Shown here one piece after another: positions 1 through 11,531 of a stretch of 64,000 nucleotides of DNA (the first letter of the stretch is position 1; every line of letters starts with the position of its first letter). Source of the stretch: Linum tenue (lineage: Eukaryota; Streptophyta; Magnoliopsida; Malpighiales; Linaceae); contig CAMGYJ010000005.1 of assembly GCA_946122785.1 (NCBI GenBank), forward strand, positions 91,072,547 through 91,136,546. The letters are read 5' to 3'. The position numbers and the translations under genes are program-made. The notes beneath the pieces are model-generated. The model saw nothing but the letters and a program-made list of their open reading frames with translations. It made no database searches and was not told the origin of the DNA.

Positions 1-69
1 AAGAAAGCGCTTGTGGGGAGGCAACCCCACCATGGTTTACATTTCTTTCCCTTTTTCTTTTAATTTTTA

Positions 70-1170
70 GTCTTTGAGTCGTGTTGTGTGTGTCGAAGTA
101 GCTGAATGCCTCGTTTTTGTGATAAATCGTCAATACTGGGGTTGCAGGGGTTCTGCACGGCCACGCCACAGAAGCGTATGGCCGCGTAATTTTCATACTT
201 TTCCATGCATAGTCTTTGGAAAACACACACGGGCAAAAGAGGTACCTACACGACCGACGGAAATCCTCGGGTTTCCCGTGCAGAATCCTTGGCCGCGCAT
301 GGGAAGCTTTTGAGTCCGCATGGCCATACGGCCTGCCCATGCGAACCCATTTTTAACACCTTCTCGCCAGAATCCTCCCCCCCACCCCCACACCGAAAAA
401 TTGCAATTTTCCGATCTCTTGGTCGATTTTCCTGCCGTTTTCAGTCTCTCTTTGGGAAACCAATCCCAGACCCATTCCCTCCTCCACCTCTCCACCCTCT
501 CCCTTCATTTTGGAGCGATTTCGGCCGATTTTGTGTCACAGGAGGAGATTTCCGGCGATACTCCGACGAGCAATTTCCGGACAGATTTTTGGCGTCTTGT
601 TGCTTCCCTTGCCTTCTCCTCATCTACCCCTACACCTCTACTTGAGTCTCCAGGTTGGATTTTGCTCTTTAACTTGTGAATTGTGGAGAATTGGGTGTTC
701 AGGTAGGGAATCAGATTGAATTGCATGATTTTGTAGAAATTGACCGAGGGGAAGGCTTGGTTTAGGTGTTGAACATATTGTGGCATGTTTCTCTTGCTTG
801 ATTGGGCTCTTGTGTGCTTGAATACCTTAATTATATGCTTGTTTTGTTCACACACGCAAGGTGTTCGATAAAATGCATGTTTTTCTCATACCCTTTGTGG
901 GGGCTGGTTGGTGCCCTAAATGATGTGATCTGATGGTGTGCTTGTTATGGTTGTGAACCTCATGTTGCCTACTTTCGTGTTTGATGACACCCCTTCTTGC
1001 TTGTGCTTCTTTGATTGAGTTTTTACCTCAGGAACTATGGATGGCACCATGGTTTGGGTGTGCTTGTAATCAAGTGTGGGGGTGTGCTAACCTTCACTTG
1101 ACTGTTTGTCTTGACTCCGCTTTGGTTCATTTTCTTGCAGGATCATGTCGAAGCCCAACCTCAAGCACAG
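70..1170 (+). other. Spacer between pol region and env-like ORF in element W
   Basis: No convincing gene is present. The stretch resembles in composition and layout the spacer of element Y (25200-26300, reversed): CACGGCC-type motifs, then a C-rich stretch near 380-500, then a line ending in GAGTCTCCAGGTTGG near 645. At 1119-1140 there is a pyrimidine-rich tract ending in TTCTTGCAG, directly before an ATG at 1145. This looks like a splice acceptor, which would fit expression of the env-like ORF from a spliced RNA. The ORFs overlapping this stretch are not conserved between copies. Confidence 0.45.
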
Positions 1171-1309
1171 GTTCATTCAAGATCTTAAGTCGGGGCCGCA
1201 CAAAGCCCAATTTAAGCACGTCTTGAAGGCTAAGTTTGGCTAGTACCAATTTTAGAGCAAGAGAGCATTATAGACCATCAACTACTATGATTCTGTTGCT
1301 CGCAACCGG

Positions 1310-2017
1310 ATGTGGTGCCACATGTTGGCCCGGCACGATAAGGTGTATTATGAGTTGGTGATCGAATTTTACTCCACCTTTGTGCACACCGCGACCACTG
1401 ATTGGAAGGACACTGAGGCTATCAAATTCATATTGGGCGGAGATTACCACTCCATGAGCTACCACGAGTTTGCCGCTGCCTTCGACCTCGTGCCCGAATA
1501 CACTCATAGCTTCGACGTCGAGGTCGCCAACCCGCCCGGTGCCACTTTCCAGACCTTCTACCGCCAACTTGCTCAGCCACCCTACGACACCGCCACTGAG
1601 GGTTTCACCGCCGGTCAGACGAAGGCCAACACTCTGCAAACCGAGTATCGTCTACTCCACCTGTTGACTAAGTCCCATGCTCCGAGTATCGAGAGTGCTA
1701 GCACCCTGACAAAGCGGTCCTTGTACTTCATGCATTCGATTTTCACCACCCACCATAATCTTCACTTGGTATCCGTTTTGGCGAAGACTTTCGCCAAGAG
1801 TGCCGTGACTCTAGGGAATCTTCACTACACTCCACTTATCACTGTGTTGGCCGCCCACCTTCAGATTGAATACCAGGATTGCACCGAGCATGGCGGCACG
1901 TGGTCATTTAGGGAGGACACAGTTTCCAAGATGCGGCTACTGTGGGAGTCACGCAGAGTCAAGTGGGTCGAGGGGCTACTCATACCGGCCGTCCCTGACC
2001 CAATTGAGGTTGATTAG
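1310..2017 (+). pseudogene. Athila env-like / ORF-1 type protein, fragment
   Basis: A 235-codon open frame encodes a protein of the plant-specific family found in Athila-like elements (Pfam ATHILA ORF-1 / putative plant transposon protein type). Its role is unproven; by position after pol it is usually called env-like. The visible hallmarks are an EFYSTF motif near residue 24, then an LGGDYHSMSYHEF block near residue 45. Both recur in X (EF-stop-STF, LGGQPR) and Y (EFYSTF, IGGLP). The N-terminal part seen in X, with LDLDMF and RCRAAM, is missing or frameshifted here, and the short frame from the ATG at 1145 ends near 1240. The protein lacks a clear signal peptide. It is a decayed element gene rather than a host gene. 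Confidence 0.6.
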
Positions 2018-4149
2018 GATGTCGAGCCTGAGACTGGGGACGACGCTGCTACCCACTAGACCTTCCACCATAGTACCTTTGAGTATGGGGGTAGCAGTTC
2101 CTCTGTCCCGTCCCAGGATTACTTCTCCCAACAGTTTGAGCAGATGGGTCTCTAGTTCCAGCAGCTCGGTATCCAAAACCAGCAGATCATGGACCATCAA
2201 GTCCGCTTCTAGCAGTAGTACGATGCCCATCACGCGGAGTACACCTCTTGCATGGCTGCCTATGTTGAGCGCCTTGACCACATGGATGCTCAGCTAGGTG
2301 TCACCCTTGCTCATATCGAGCGTGCGCGTGCTCGGGCCCGCAGGATGCAGAAGGTTCAGTAGTACCTGCTTGAGCAGGTCTTGGGCGACCCTGGCAGACC
2401 CCATGGGATGATTCACCATTATCACCATCCCCACCTCCGCCGAGTGACGATTACTGCATGAGGAACATCAATTTCGACATCACCGTCGACGAGTAAGCTG
2501 TACTCGTTACTCCTTCTATTGTTCTTTTGTGTCTTTAGTGTTCTGTTTTCTCAATGTGTTTGTGGAGCCTTAATTGCGTCATTTGTGTGTTTGGTTTCAT
2601 TTTAATTTTCTTTGTGTAACCATTTGGGAGGACAATTATCCCTAACAAACAGTGTTCTAGTGGTTGTTTCTGAGACCCTCTCTTGCATTGACAGGTCCCT
2701 CTTCCAGCCCAATGTTTCTAATGAACGGTCCTCGCTCCAGTCCGTGCCTACTATCATCCTTTTCCCACTAACATCGTTTCCCTCTAATCTATCTCCTCTG
2801 CTCCATTGAGGGAAATGTCGATCTTAAGTGTGACGGTGTTTTGTGTTTATCGGGCTTGCTATGTATGTTCTTGGAGCCCAGTCCACTGTCCAAATTAAAA
2901 TTTTGAGGCTCCAAGCAGTGTTTTTTTCCCATGCGTGAGCATATTGGCACTTGCTTGTTTTGCGATCTCTGATGATGGTTAGTATTGATGCATGAATGGC
3001 TTGTTTGTGACTGAGATGACTGTGACAATGACTAAGAACTGCAGTAAAATTTTGTAGGGGTTCAGTTTGTCTTTCATTTGTGAACCAACGTGTGACATGG
3101 ATCTCCTACACACTTTGTACAGTCTTCTATGCATCTAGTTTAGGAAACCAGAATGAGAAATAGAACATGTAGGCAGCCATGTGAGATTTGAGCCTGCTCG
3201 TTTCCTTCTTCCATGATGTGTACCATTCTCGTTGCCACAAATTAGGATGATGGAGGCATAGGAATAGCCCATGACCAAATTGTTTGTCCTATTGTGTCAT
3301 ACCCCCTAGTCAGCCCCTTTGAGCCGTGTGACTGTTTTCTTTGTCTATAGTATAGATCGCCCTTGTTGACTCTTTAGAGGATCCATAGAGTGATTTGTGC
3401 TTTATATCTCTGTTGTCTGTGGAAATTAACGAAGGAGGTAGTTCTTAAAGGTTGAGCATAGGCGTTAAATTGGAAAATGTGGCAAAGTTTGTGGCTCTAG
3501 AAAAAAAAAATAAAGGTGAGCCTCCATAAAAGAAGTGAAAATGCTCACTAATTAGTGTCTCTTAGTAGTTTGGCTTTGAACACTTTCATAATCTTTTACC
3601 TCCTATATTGTTGTGTTAAAAAAAAATTGAATTGATCAATGCAGTGATAGTAGGGAAAGATGACTGTTAGATTGAATGTGTTGTTGTGGTTTAGAATTGT
3701 GGAACCTGTGCACTGATTTATACCACAACCTAAAAGGCCTTTCCCCCATGTCAAAGATCCTAGCCAGTCATCTGAACCCGTGTCTAAGACCTCCGGACAA
3801 GTTAGTGGTGACACAGGATACGTGAACTATAGCATTTAGAGGCTGCCGTCATGGTGAAGAGACGTTAGGGATTGAGAGTAAGAATATGCACACATCTTGC
3901 ATCAAATTTTGTCCTGACTCCACTGCTCGAGAGTGAGTGATTCAATTTTTGTATTATATATCCCCGTGAGGGCCTTGATTGGTCAGTTTTTTATTCTGGT
4001 GGCATGAATTCTATGCATGGTTGACTGTGGTGCGTGAGTACATGAGACCTATCAAACTTTGGTTACTAGGTGGATTCTTCTTCTGCATAATTTTGCTGCA
4101 GTCGGTTGTCATCTGAATGGCCATTGCGGTTGTTGTTGTTGTCGTTCGT
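2018..4149 (+). other. 3' untranslated region of element W, no gene
   Basis: After the stop at 2015-2017 some coding-like remains continue to about 2490 in shifted frames (a Gln-rich tail, as in the X protein). The rest is T-rich and non-coding. The block at 3720-3800 is homologous to the reversed 28640-28710 region of element X. A C-poor run with a short poly-A at 3500-3510 is the only other feature. Confidence 0.5.
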
Positions 4150-4930
4150 GTGTTGGTGCTAGATGTTTGTTGAGATCAATGTGTTTTGTGCCAGGTGTCA
4201 TGTCCCCAAAATTGTTTTGACTGGAAACTTTTGTAAGCTTGCCTTGATTCTGACTTGGTAAGTGACATTTCAGGTCCTAGTACGTGAATGAAGGCTTGGG
4301 CAGGAGTTCGGGGTCGATTGGGCGAAGTTAGGACGTTCGACGGAAAGCTGAGGAATTTGCATGGCATGCTCATGATTTTACGCGGCCGTGCTTTATGGCC
4401 GTGCCACTGGGACCACTCTACCAGGGGTCATACTGGCCGTGCGAGGGCACTCCTATGCTATGCGGGTTTTCTAGGGGCATTACACAGGCACGACTAAATT
4501 CCACACGATCGTGCGTCTAGCCGTCCCCACAAACAACTAATTGGAACGCGGCGTTTTGGGAGTTACATGGGCAAACACGGGATTTCACAATGCCGTGCAC
4601 TGGCCGTGTAATCGGGCAAATCTGGGTTCTAACCCAATTTCATGTTTTTGGAGAAGGGATCTGAGTTTCAGAGCAGAAAATAGAGAGTTAGAGAGATAAA
4701 GGGACGAACCCATCCTCCAAGGTGACCTAGATTGAGTTTTGACACCATTGGAGCTTGATTGAATCCTGAAAAAGCACTGATTGACAACCAGAAGCTCAAC
4801 TCCATACTCTACATGATGATTTCTACATCTGAAGCTGATTTCCTCTCAATCTCTCTATGGAGTAAACTCCTTCTCTCGCCTGGGCATGAACCCTACTATG
4901 AACAAACCAATAACTCGCGATAGCCATATT
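4150..4930 (+). repeat. Probable Athila-type 3' LTR, truncated
   Basis: The stretch contains the GC-rich 'GGCCGTGC' motif run at 4380-4620 that is common in Athila LTRs. A purine-rich leader follows at 4660-4720, and then a line ending CATGAACCCTACTATG near 4900. The layout parallels the X and Y LTRs, but the exact start and end cannot be fixed because no matching partner or duplication is visible. Downstream of about 4930 the sequence becomes AT-rich and unrelated. Confidence 0.35.
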
Positions 4931-5159
4931 TTTCGGTATGCACTTTTTGATTATTCGTTCGTGAAACCAGCCAAAATGGTGTAATTTAACTTTTATATTT
5001 AAGATCGTCTTGAGTCATTTCGTGGTCTCATTGGTTGATATGTCAACAAATACATCCTTATTTTGTTCCTCGAAAAGAATATTGTCATTTTAGGATGTTT
5101 TAGATGAAACAAACATTTTAGGAACGAAAAGGTGCCACAAGTGTAGAATTATGTGAAAA
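4931..5159. other. AT-rich spacer
   Basis: No ORF, repeat or RNA signal could be recognised. Confidence 0.3.
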
Positions 5160-5900
5160 AATGAGAGATCTTGACCAAGAGCAAGGAGATCATGACTGGT
5201 AAGAGAGGGTGTGATCTAAGCACATAGATCGCGGCCTCTAGTGCCGAGATCATGGTCGCGGATATTGGAGCCATGAGCGCGAACTACAGAAGCAGCCACC
5301 AAGGGATGCTAGAGAGTTTTGAATTATTTACATGAATAAGCGCCTTAGCTAGTTAGGAGTAGATGAATAACTTAAGGGCCCTATTGCTGGACGAGGTGAC
5401 CGTTCCCTGCCAATCGGGAAGCCCTCCTAGGAAATGCTACAGCGATATGTGTGTGACCCTACTATCGTGAACCTGATCAAAGTGAGATTGGGTTAGCGGA
5501 TCGTACTAGGAGGGGGCTAGTTGCATGACCATTTAGCTAGTCACCACTTTAGTGAGTCTCGTACCTTATGATAAGAGCGAGGAACCGAAACCCTTAGTTA
5601 TCGAAGTCACGTAGGTAATAACAAGAATAAGATAGGAACAAGGCAAAATTGAAGTGCAATCTCATACCTGTGGGAAGGCTATATCAATATAAGGGTAGAA
5701 TCTCGACCACAATCAAGGGGAAAAATCGATTGATATAGAACATTCTTCAATCCCTAAGTCTCGAAATTCGTGTTTAAAACCCTTTACATAGGTCTAAAAA
5801 ATAAATCTAATAAAAAACCCGAAAAAGGAAAAAGAATCCTAAAAAAAAAAAGTTAAATTCACTTACCATCCCCGATCCCTGGTCTTAGATCCTCAGTCGA
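5160..5900 (+). repeat. Decayed Gypsy LTR-like fragment
   Basis: The segment has GATCGCGGCC / GAGATCATGGTCGCGG motifs at 5225-5260, repeated in reversed form at 7380-7690. It has an LTR-like body with CTCCTAGG and GGGGGCTAG blocks and ends in an A-rich tract at 5790-5860. It contains no coding sequence. It resembles an Athila/Tat-type LTR, but neither terminal TG..CA nor a target duplication can be identified. Confidence 0.3.
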
Positions 5901-5963
5901 GGATTTAACAAAACTGGTCGGGGGTGATATGATTTCAAATTGCTTGCAATTCAAGTCCATTGA

Positions 5964-6449
5964 TTGTTGAAGTTGCAAGTTCAAATGGGAAGAAGAAAAC
6001 TGAAAATTGTTTTAAGTGTTTTATGTGTTTCAGGGTGTCTACTTTGCAGGGTCATTCCTCACCATTGGCTCGATGGAAATTCAAGGAGAATAGCTGGATT
6101 TGAAGTTCAAGTGTTGATTTACAAGCCTGAAGGCTTTGACGATCAGGAACAAATCATTAAAGCCATGTACCAAAGCTCTCAATATGCTACCTCAAAATCG
6201 GGAAACTATCTGAATATGACTAAGTGTGGAAACGTGTTCATGAAGCTTACTTTGGAGCCTTATTCGAGAAGAATGGTTGAGATTCGAACCAGGAGCTTGT
6301 GCCACATGAAAATATGTATGTTCTTCTACAAAAACAAGAGATTGGATGATGAAATGCTTACCTTGAAGGCTTCGAACGAAGAGCTTCGTGCAGATTATTG
6401 TCAATTGTTAACATGTGTCAATAGCTACCCCATCCTAAGCCCAGTTTAA
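5964..6449 (+). CDS. 161-codon ORF of unknown function, related to coding-like sequence inside the element Z LTRs
   Basis: This open frame runs from ATG 5964 to TAA 6449. I do not recognise the family. It has no clear membrane segment, apart from a short hydrophobic patch near residues 15-28, and no catalytic motif. A segment with HWLDGNSRR near residue 34 and VLIYKPEGF near residue 50 lines up with DWNGGNGRL and AILRYKLE translated from the element Z LTR (about 20940-21010). A second block, TKC...MVEIRTRS...H, lines up with PKC...MVPIQGRS...H at about 21095-21185. The C-terminal third, with LDDEMLTLKASNEEL, looks helical. It sits between two Gypsy LTR-like fragments. The most likely reading is a fragment of a mobile-element or captured gene rather than a working host gene. 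Confidence 0.35.
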   Translation: MLKLQVQMGRRKLKIVLSVLCVSGCLLCRVIPHHWLDGNSRRIAGFEVQVLIYKPEGFDDQEQIIKAMYQSSQYATSKSGNYLNMTKCGNVFMKLTLEPYSRRMVEIRTRSLCHMKICMFFYKNKRLDDEMLTLKASNEELRADYCQLLTCVNSYPILSPV

Positions 6450-7720
6450 CCTAAGATTGCATTGTCGTTTAATGGTCATCAAGGTCGTATTTTACTAAAG
6501 TCCTGTTACCCTAGCCTACTTCCCACTTAGTTGCTAATTAGTTAATCGTTTTGGAGGTTTGAGTGGAGGAATTGAGGAAATAACTAGGCTAGAGATTGAT
6601 AGAAGCTCAAAGCAGGTACTTCGGGGAACTAATCCTCCCCCTAGCTTAATTAGGGTTACTATGCATGTATAGATTCTTAGGGTTATCGAATGTGGTGAGT
6701 GAGCTCTTTTTCGTGGCTTTCCTGGTTATCCATACGCCTTCGCGTACTCCTCCCCTAAACCCATATGTAGTCAACTTGGTCTAGGCTATCGTATCTGGGG
6801 CATTAATCTCATGGCTCATTTCAAATGACACTATCCACCCTCCACACCGAGGTTTCATCCCGGGTTCTATCTAGGAAGGCTAACGGTCGCCTCGACCACC
6901 ATAGGTCCCTATTCATACATCTATCTTGATTTGCTTGATGGCGCATACCTGTCTAACCTTTGAACTCCATACCCAACGTAGAAGTATAAAGTAGGCTAAT
7001 AGAGAAGATTAGGGTGACTTAGCCAAACACAATCAAGGATAGAATAGCAATAGAATCCACTAGATAAAGACATTCATTCATTCAAACCATAAAATATTCA
7101 TACATACATAATAAATCCTAAAATTAGGGTTTGAGATTTAGAACCCCTAGTACCTTAGAGGAATACTCCATAAAGGAGGGAAGAAGAAACATAGAAGAAA
7201 TTCAAGAAGACTTGGGTTGAGGAAGATGCTCCATCTCTTCTAACTCCTTCTCCTTCCTTCAGCTTCTCCCTCTTCTCTCTCTGAAACCAGAAATTTCTCT
7301 CAAAATCAGCCCATCTAAAAGGGGGAAAGGAGTCTTCTATTTATAGGCAATCTAAGGACGGAGAAGTTCGCGGCTAGAAGCATAGAGATCGCGGTGGTGA
7401 TCTTCATAAGCGAGGTCGCGAACTTGAAACGTTGTCGTCTTGGCCTTCAGAAATGAGGAGATCGCATGCTGACTTCGCGGTCGTGGCCGCGATCTTCCTC
7501 GCGATCAAATAGCGTTGTGGCCTTGATTCGACTGGGGAAACTCTATGTTTCTCACTGGCTCCTTCCTCGCAAAGTTCACGCCTTGACCCCTCCAATTTGT
7601 GGCCGCGATCATGGGCTTGCAGACGGCGATCTTTAGCTTGAGTTCGCAGTCTACGTTCCCGACCGTGATCTTCGGTTCTAGGCCACGATCTTCAGCTTCC
7701 TGTCCCTTTGCTACACTTGT
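6450..7720 (-). repeat. Athila-like LTR remnant, minus orientation
   Basis: The stretch has the layout of the X and Y LTRs on the minus strand. It shows a block like CCACCCTCCACACCGAGG (6838-6855), an AAACCCTAA-type region near 7125, a leader region with AGGAAGATGCTCC and CT-rich runs near 7220-7290, a TATTTATAGGC near 7340 that could be the minus-strand TATA region, and many GATCGCGG / CGCGATC motifs at 7380-7690. No gene is present. The ends are approximate. Confidence 0.4.
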
Positions 7721-8984
7721 GACATTGTTTTGTACCTAATTCGCTTATATTGTCTAATACACCTTAAATTCACATCGAATTCACATAGAAACGAAATAGG
7801 TATGCAATCGATGATGTTTAAGCAATTATGCACATGAATTGGCATGAAGCAAATCTTGATATGAGGGTTAAATAACACTAATTTAGGTGTAATCAGATTT
7901 GCAAATAAGCAAATACCGTTGATGTGTATTCTCTTATGCATTTGTGCATAACCATATATGACCCTTGATTTTTAGTGGGGTCGAATCTCAAAAGTGAGAC
8001 TAAAAGACATTTTTATGCACATTTATTAATCGACTTATATTTCCTTTGTTTAACTCGAATTTTTAATTTTTTGTATAAAATGAATGGGTCATTGTGATTT
8101 ACAAAATTATACTCACATTTAAGATATTTTTGATATTTATATAAAAGATTTTCGGACTACATGTTACCACTTGTTACCTCCCTTTATCATTATCAGTATG
8201 TACAAGTTCATCGTGATTTATTTTTATGAAAGATTTTCGGACTAGCATCTTTATTTTTAACGTAAATTTTGAAAATTTTGCATATAATGAACAAGTTCAT
8301 CGTGATTTACAAAAGTGGACCAAATATACCATCATTTACCACCATGTACCGTAGTGGTAAATAGGTAGACTAGGGTAGATGGTGGTTAGTATATTCCTAT
8401 ATTGTGTATATAGTCATTCCACATTGTGATATATTCCTACGACCATATTACACATTCGCACCACCCTGATATAATCTTATGTTCAGACATCTTTTCCCTC
8501 TATGGTATGCTTCAATTTTTATTTCAAAATATATCAAACTTGATATCATTCTCTGATTAAATCAAAATAAATATATTATAATAAATTTTAATGGAGAAAC
8601 AAATGCATATATCAGTAACAATTAGGGTTAATACCTTATTCTGGCCCGAACTATAACCATATGATCAACTTTGGCCCGTGATTTCAGAAATTAACATCCT
8701 GCATTCAACTATACGCCATATAATCTAGTTTGACCGGACGCGTATTTTGACCGTCAATTTGGACGGTCAACAATCTAGCTCACTGCCAAGTCAGCGATAA
8801 ATAAATAAATAAATTCAAAATATTTTCATGTTTCATTTATTTATCTAATAATAAAATAAACAACCAAAAACAAACAAAAAAAAAGGAAATTGCATTTATT
8901 TCGTTCATCACCATTAATTGGGCTTAAGGGGAGAAGAGGAAAAAGGGGAATTCGTTCATCCCCAGATTTGATTACCACCACCAT
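7721..8984. other. AT-rich intergenic stretch with imperfect internal repeats
   Basis: No gene is supported. AAAGATTTTCGGACTA occurs twice (about 8146 and 8226), and a CAAGTTCATCGTGATTTA-type motif occurs three times (near 8086, 8206 and 8291), giving an irregular repeat block from about 8080 to 8340. At 8638-8790 there is a TTCTGGCCCGAACTATA segment followed by GACCGTCAATTTGGACGGTC, a hairpin-like arrangement of the kind seen in small non-autonomous plant elements. Confidence 0.35.
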
Positions 8985-9660
8985 ATGAATCCTTCGGTCA
9001 AACCCTCGATCCCTCTCCCACATTGCAGGATATGGCTCATGACGTTGATGATGTGGCCGCCATCACTGAGGTCGAATAGAAGGGAATTACTGCTCATATT
9101 CCGCCAAGTTGCGTCGTTCAACATCGGTGTGAGGAGGAGTCTCTTTCCCCTCTTGACGATGAAGCATGGATTGCACTAGCAAAGTAAGACCCCTATTCTC
9201 ATTCACCAACACCGGGATTGAGGAGAGTTTCGATCAAGGTAAGCAGTCCACCTTTATAAATTATTATTCGACAAATTGGAAAGCAAGAAAGAAGTAGGTG
9301 GAAGATGGTGGCGAGCTCTAAGACGTCACGGGAGGCAGATACTTGGTTCACGGCTGTATCGAACCATCTACGGGAGGCCTAACTGGGACTCTCCTATACG
9401 AGTTGGACTCGCCGGGCATTGGGGACGACTCTATTGCGGTAACGGGTGGAGCCTTCTCAAACTTGTTTGAAAGGTTGTGGACGTCCGGAGACCCTAAGGA
9501 CATGACGATAGAGGATGAGGAGTGGAGGATTGGTTCTACAGGTGGGTTGCTTGGAGAATCAATTTGCATGGAAATGGAATTTCCTTTTGCAAGGGTACGT
9601 GTGAATGTAATGCATGGGAAGGAAGCATGGAAGAGTCGGTTTGGAAGAGGAATGTCCTAG
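8985..9660 (+). other. Coding-like remnant, unidentified
   Basis: Short overlapping frames exist on both strands. The longest is a 105-codon + strand frame (9343-9660) containing GGAFSNLFERLW and EWRIGSTGG. Base composition is closer to coding than that of the flanks. I recognise no domain. It lies immediately upstream of LTR-like sequence that begins after a purine tract, so it may be the decayed 3' coding part of that LTR element. Confidence 0.25.
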
Positions 9661-9909
9661 CTTCTCGTTGGCAATTGATGGAGTTGATTTTGTTGGAGTA
9701 ACCCATCCACTCGCTCTCGATATGAGGATTGCGTATGTAGGGGATTTCGATGTTGGAATTGTTTGAGTGCCCGGGCTAATTGGAAGTTCCGTAAAGGAGT
9801 TCGACATCAACGAACATCCGTTCTCTTCGCTATCATCAACAACTTTTTCATCGATCCGGGTTGAGACGTCGTTTGAACTTCGGGGACGGAGTTTTTCGAA
9901 GGGGAGGAT

Positions 9910-10264
9910 TGTTGCATTATAACTTTATGACGTTTATAATAATTATTATTATTAAGTAATCGGGTTGGGTTAAGGGGGTTTATATTAGTCGTATTATTAG
10001 AAGTCTATGTTAATTAGTAGGTTTTCTAGTAGTCAATTACTACTTTACGCAGGAAAAGGGTGAGAGGTTTTTGTGGAGTAAGGGCCAAGTAATGGGTGGC
10101 CTTGGGTTTGGTGTTCGACTAGGATTAGGACTGGGTTACGTCTTTGCTATATATATATATATATATGTACTTGTTGTCCATTCGGATAATCAATGAATAA
10201 TAAGAAGTATTAAGAAACCAATGTCCCTCTCTTCTCAATTCTCGATCTCAATCCCTCTAAAGGC
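9910..10264 (+). repeat. LTR fragment of an unidentified LTR retroelement
   Basis: A purine tract, CGAAGGGGAGGAT (9897-9909), directly precedes TGTTGCATTATAAC at 9910. This is the usual arrangement of a polypurine tract followed by the TG of a 3' LTR. The stretch continues with a (TA)n TATA-like run at 10148-10166 and AATCAATGAATAATAAG, resembling a polyadenylation region, near 10187. No terminal CA partner is visible; the sequence runs into truncated Copia pol at about 10270. Confidence 0.45.
10148..10166. repeat. (TA)n microsatellite
   Basis: An uninterrupted TA run inside the LTR fragment; it may double as that LTR's TATA region. Confidence 0.8.
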
Positions 10265-10291
10265 CTAGGACGAATCTCGATTACTCAATGC

Positions 10292-11531
10292 TTGCACCAG
10301 CAAATTGAAAGAAAAATTATTCGGAGCCGGGATGTGATTTTTCTTGAAGATGAGCCAAGTGAAAATGTCAAAAGGGGTGAAAAGAAGAAAAATACAGCAG
10401 CTGATACGGTCAATTTGGAGTTTATATCTCCATCCCAATTGCATGAAAATGATGAGGAAGTAGTGCATGATGAGCCCCGAGGTGCACTAGATCAAGAAGT
10501 GCAACGAGAAGAGCATTTGGAGCAAGAAGAACAAGTTGAAGAAGAGTAAACTCTACCTCAACCAAGATGGTCAACAAGAGATCGCAAAGCTTCTACATGG
10601 TACTCCCCTCATGAATACCTATTGTTGACTGACGGGGGTGAACCCAAATACTATCAAGAAGCCATGGATCATGAAGACAAGGAGGATTGGAATGAAGCAA
10701 TGCAAGAAGAGATGAAATCTTTGCAAGAGAATCACACCTATGATTTGGTGAAGCTACCCAAAGGAAGAAAGATTACTTAAGAACAAGTGGGTCTACAAGT
10801 TAAAGAAGGAGGAAACTAGATCAAAGCCTCGGTATAGGGCGCGACTAGTGGTGAAGAGTTTTAACCAAAAGAAAGATGTTGATTTTGAAGAAATCTTCTC
10901 TCTCGTGGTGAAGATGTTATTTATCCGAGTTGTGCTTGGGTTGGCTACAAGTTTGGAGTTGGAAGTTGAACAAGTCGATGTGAAGAAGACATTTCTTCAT
11001 GGTGACTTAGAGGAAAAAATATACATGGATCAGCCGGAAGGGTTCGAGGTTAAATGCAAAGAAAATCTGGTATGCAAATTGAGAAAGAGCCTATACGGGT
11101 TAAATCAAGCACCAAGACAATGATACAAGAAATTTGACTCATTCATGGTCAACCACGAGTATGAAAGAACTACCTCCAATCATTGTGTGTTTGTGAAATA
11201 CTTTGCTGAAAAAGATTTTCATTATTCTCCTGTTTTACGTGGATGACATGTTGATCGTGGTTCAGAATGTTGGAGAGATTGATAGATTGAAAAAGAAGTT
11301 GAGTAAATCCTTTTCCATGAAGGACTTAGGACCGGCGAAACAAATTCTAGGGATCAAAGGAAAGGAAGATTTTGGTTGTTTCAAGAAAGGTATATTGAGC
11401 AAGGCTAAGGCAGTTAGTACTCCACTTGGAGGACATTTCAAATTAAGTTCGAAGCATTGTCCTACAAATGAGGAAGAGAAAGAAGCAATGAAGAATGTGC
11501 CTTATGCATCAGCTGTTGGGAGCTTGATGTA
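10292..11531 (+). pseudogene. Copia reverse transcriptase region, broken
   Basis: The frames carry clear Copia RT signatures: VDVKKTFLHGDLEE near 10978-11020, QPEGFEVK near 11030, LRKSLYGLNQAPRQ near 11080-11120, the catalytic YVDDM near 11235, and SMKDLGPAKQILGI near 11315-11350. The conserved GSLMY near 11519-11530 is exactly where the nested element starts. Lesions seen are a frame change near 10775, an in-frame TGA just after QAPRQ (about 11121), and a frame change near 11205. RT would copy element RNA into cDNA in cytoplasmic particles, but this copy cannot make it. Codon use is AT-rich, unlike the nested gag. Confidence 0.85.
11527..11531. repeat. Target-site duplication, left copy (ATGTA)
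   Basis: ATGTA directly precedes the TG of the left LTR and is repeated directly after the CA of the right LTR at 14530-14534. Confidence 0.95.

Larger units (their letters stand above)
1..4930 (+). mobile_element. Athila-like Gypsy element, 3' part (element W)
   Basis: The first 50 bases carry AGCGCTTGTGGGGAGGCAACC, the spacer motif that in Athila elements follows pol; the same motif occurs reversed at about 31576-31600 in element X. It is followed by a spacer of about 1.1 kb, an env-like ORF (1310-2017), a long untranslated stretch and an LTR-like region. The segment near 3720-3800 matches, in reverse, 28640-28710 in the 3' region of X, which confirms family and orientation. Gag, protease and any pol lie upstream of the window. 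The right end near 4930 is approximate and no target duplication could be found. Confidence 0.65.

Noticed and set aside
74..679. Several overlapping open frames on both strands (79-146 codons) at the start of the window
   Set aside because: They lie in the Athila spacer, overlap each other in all frames and are not preserved in the matching spacer of element Y.
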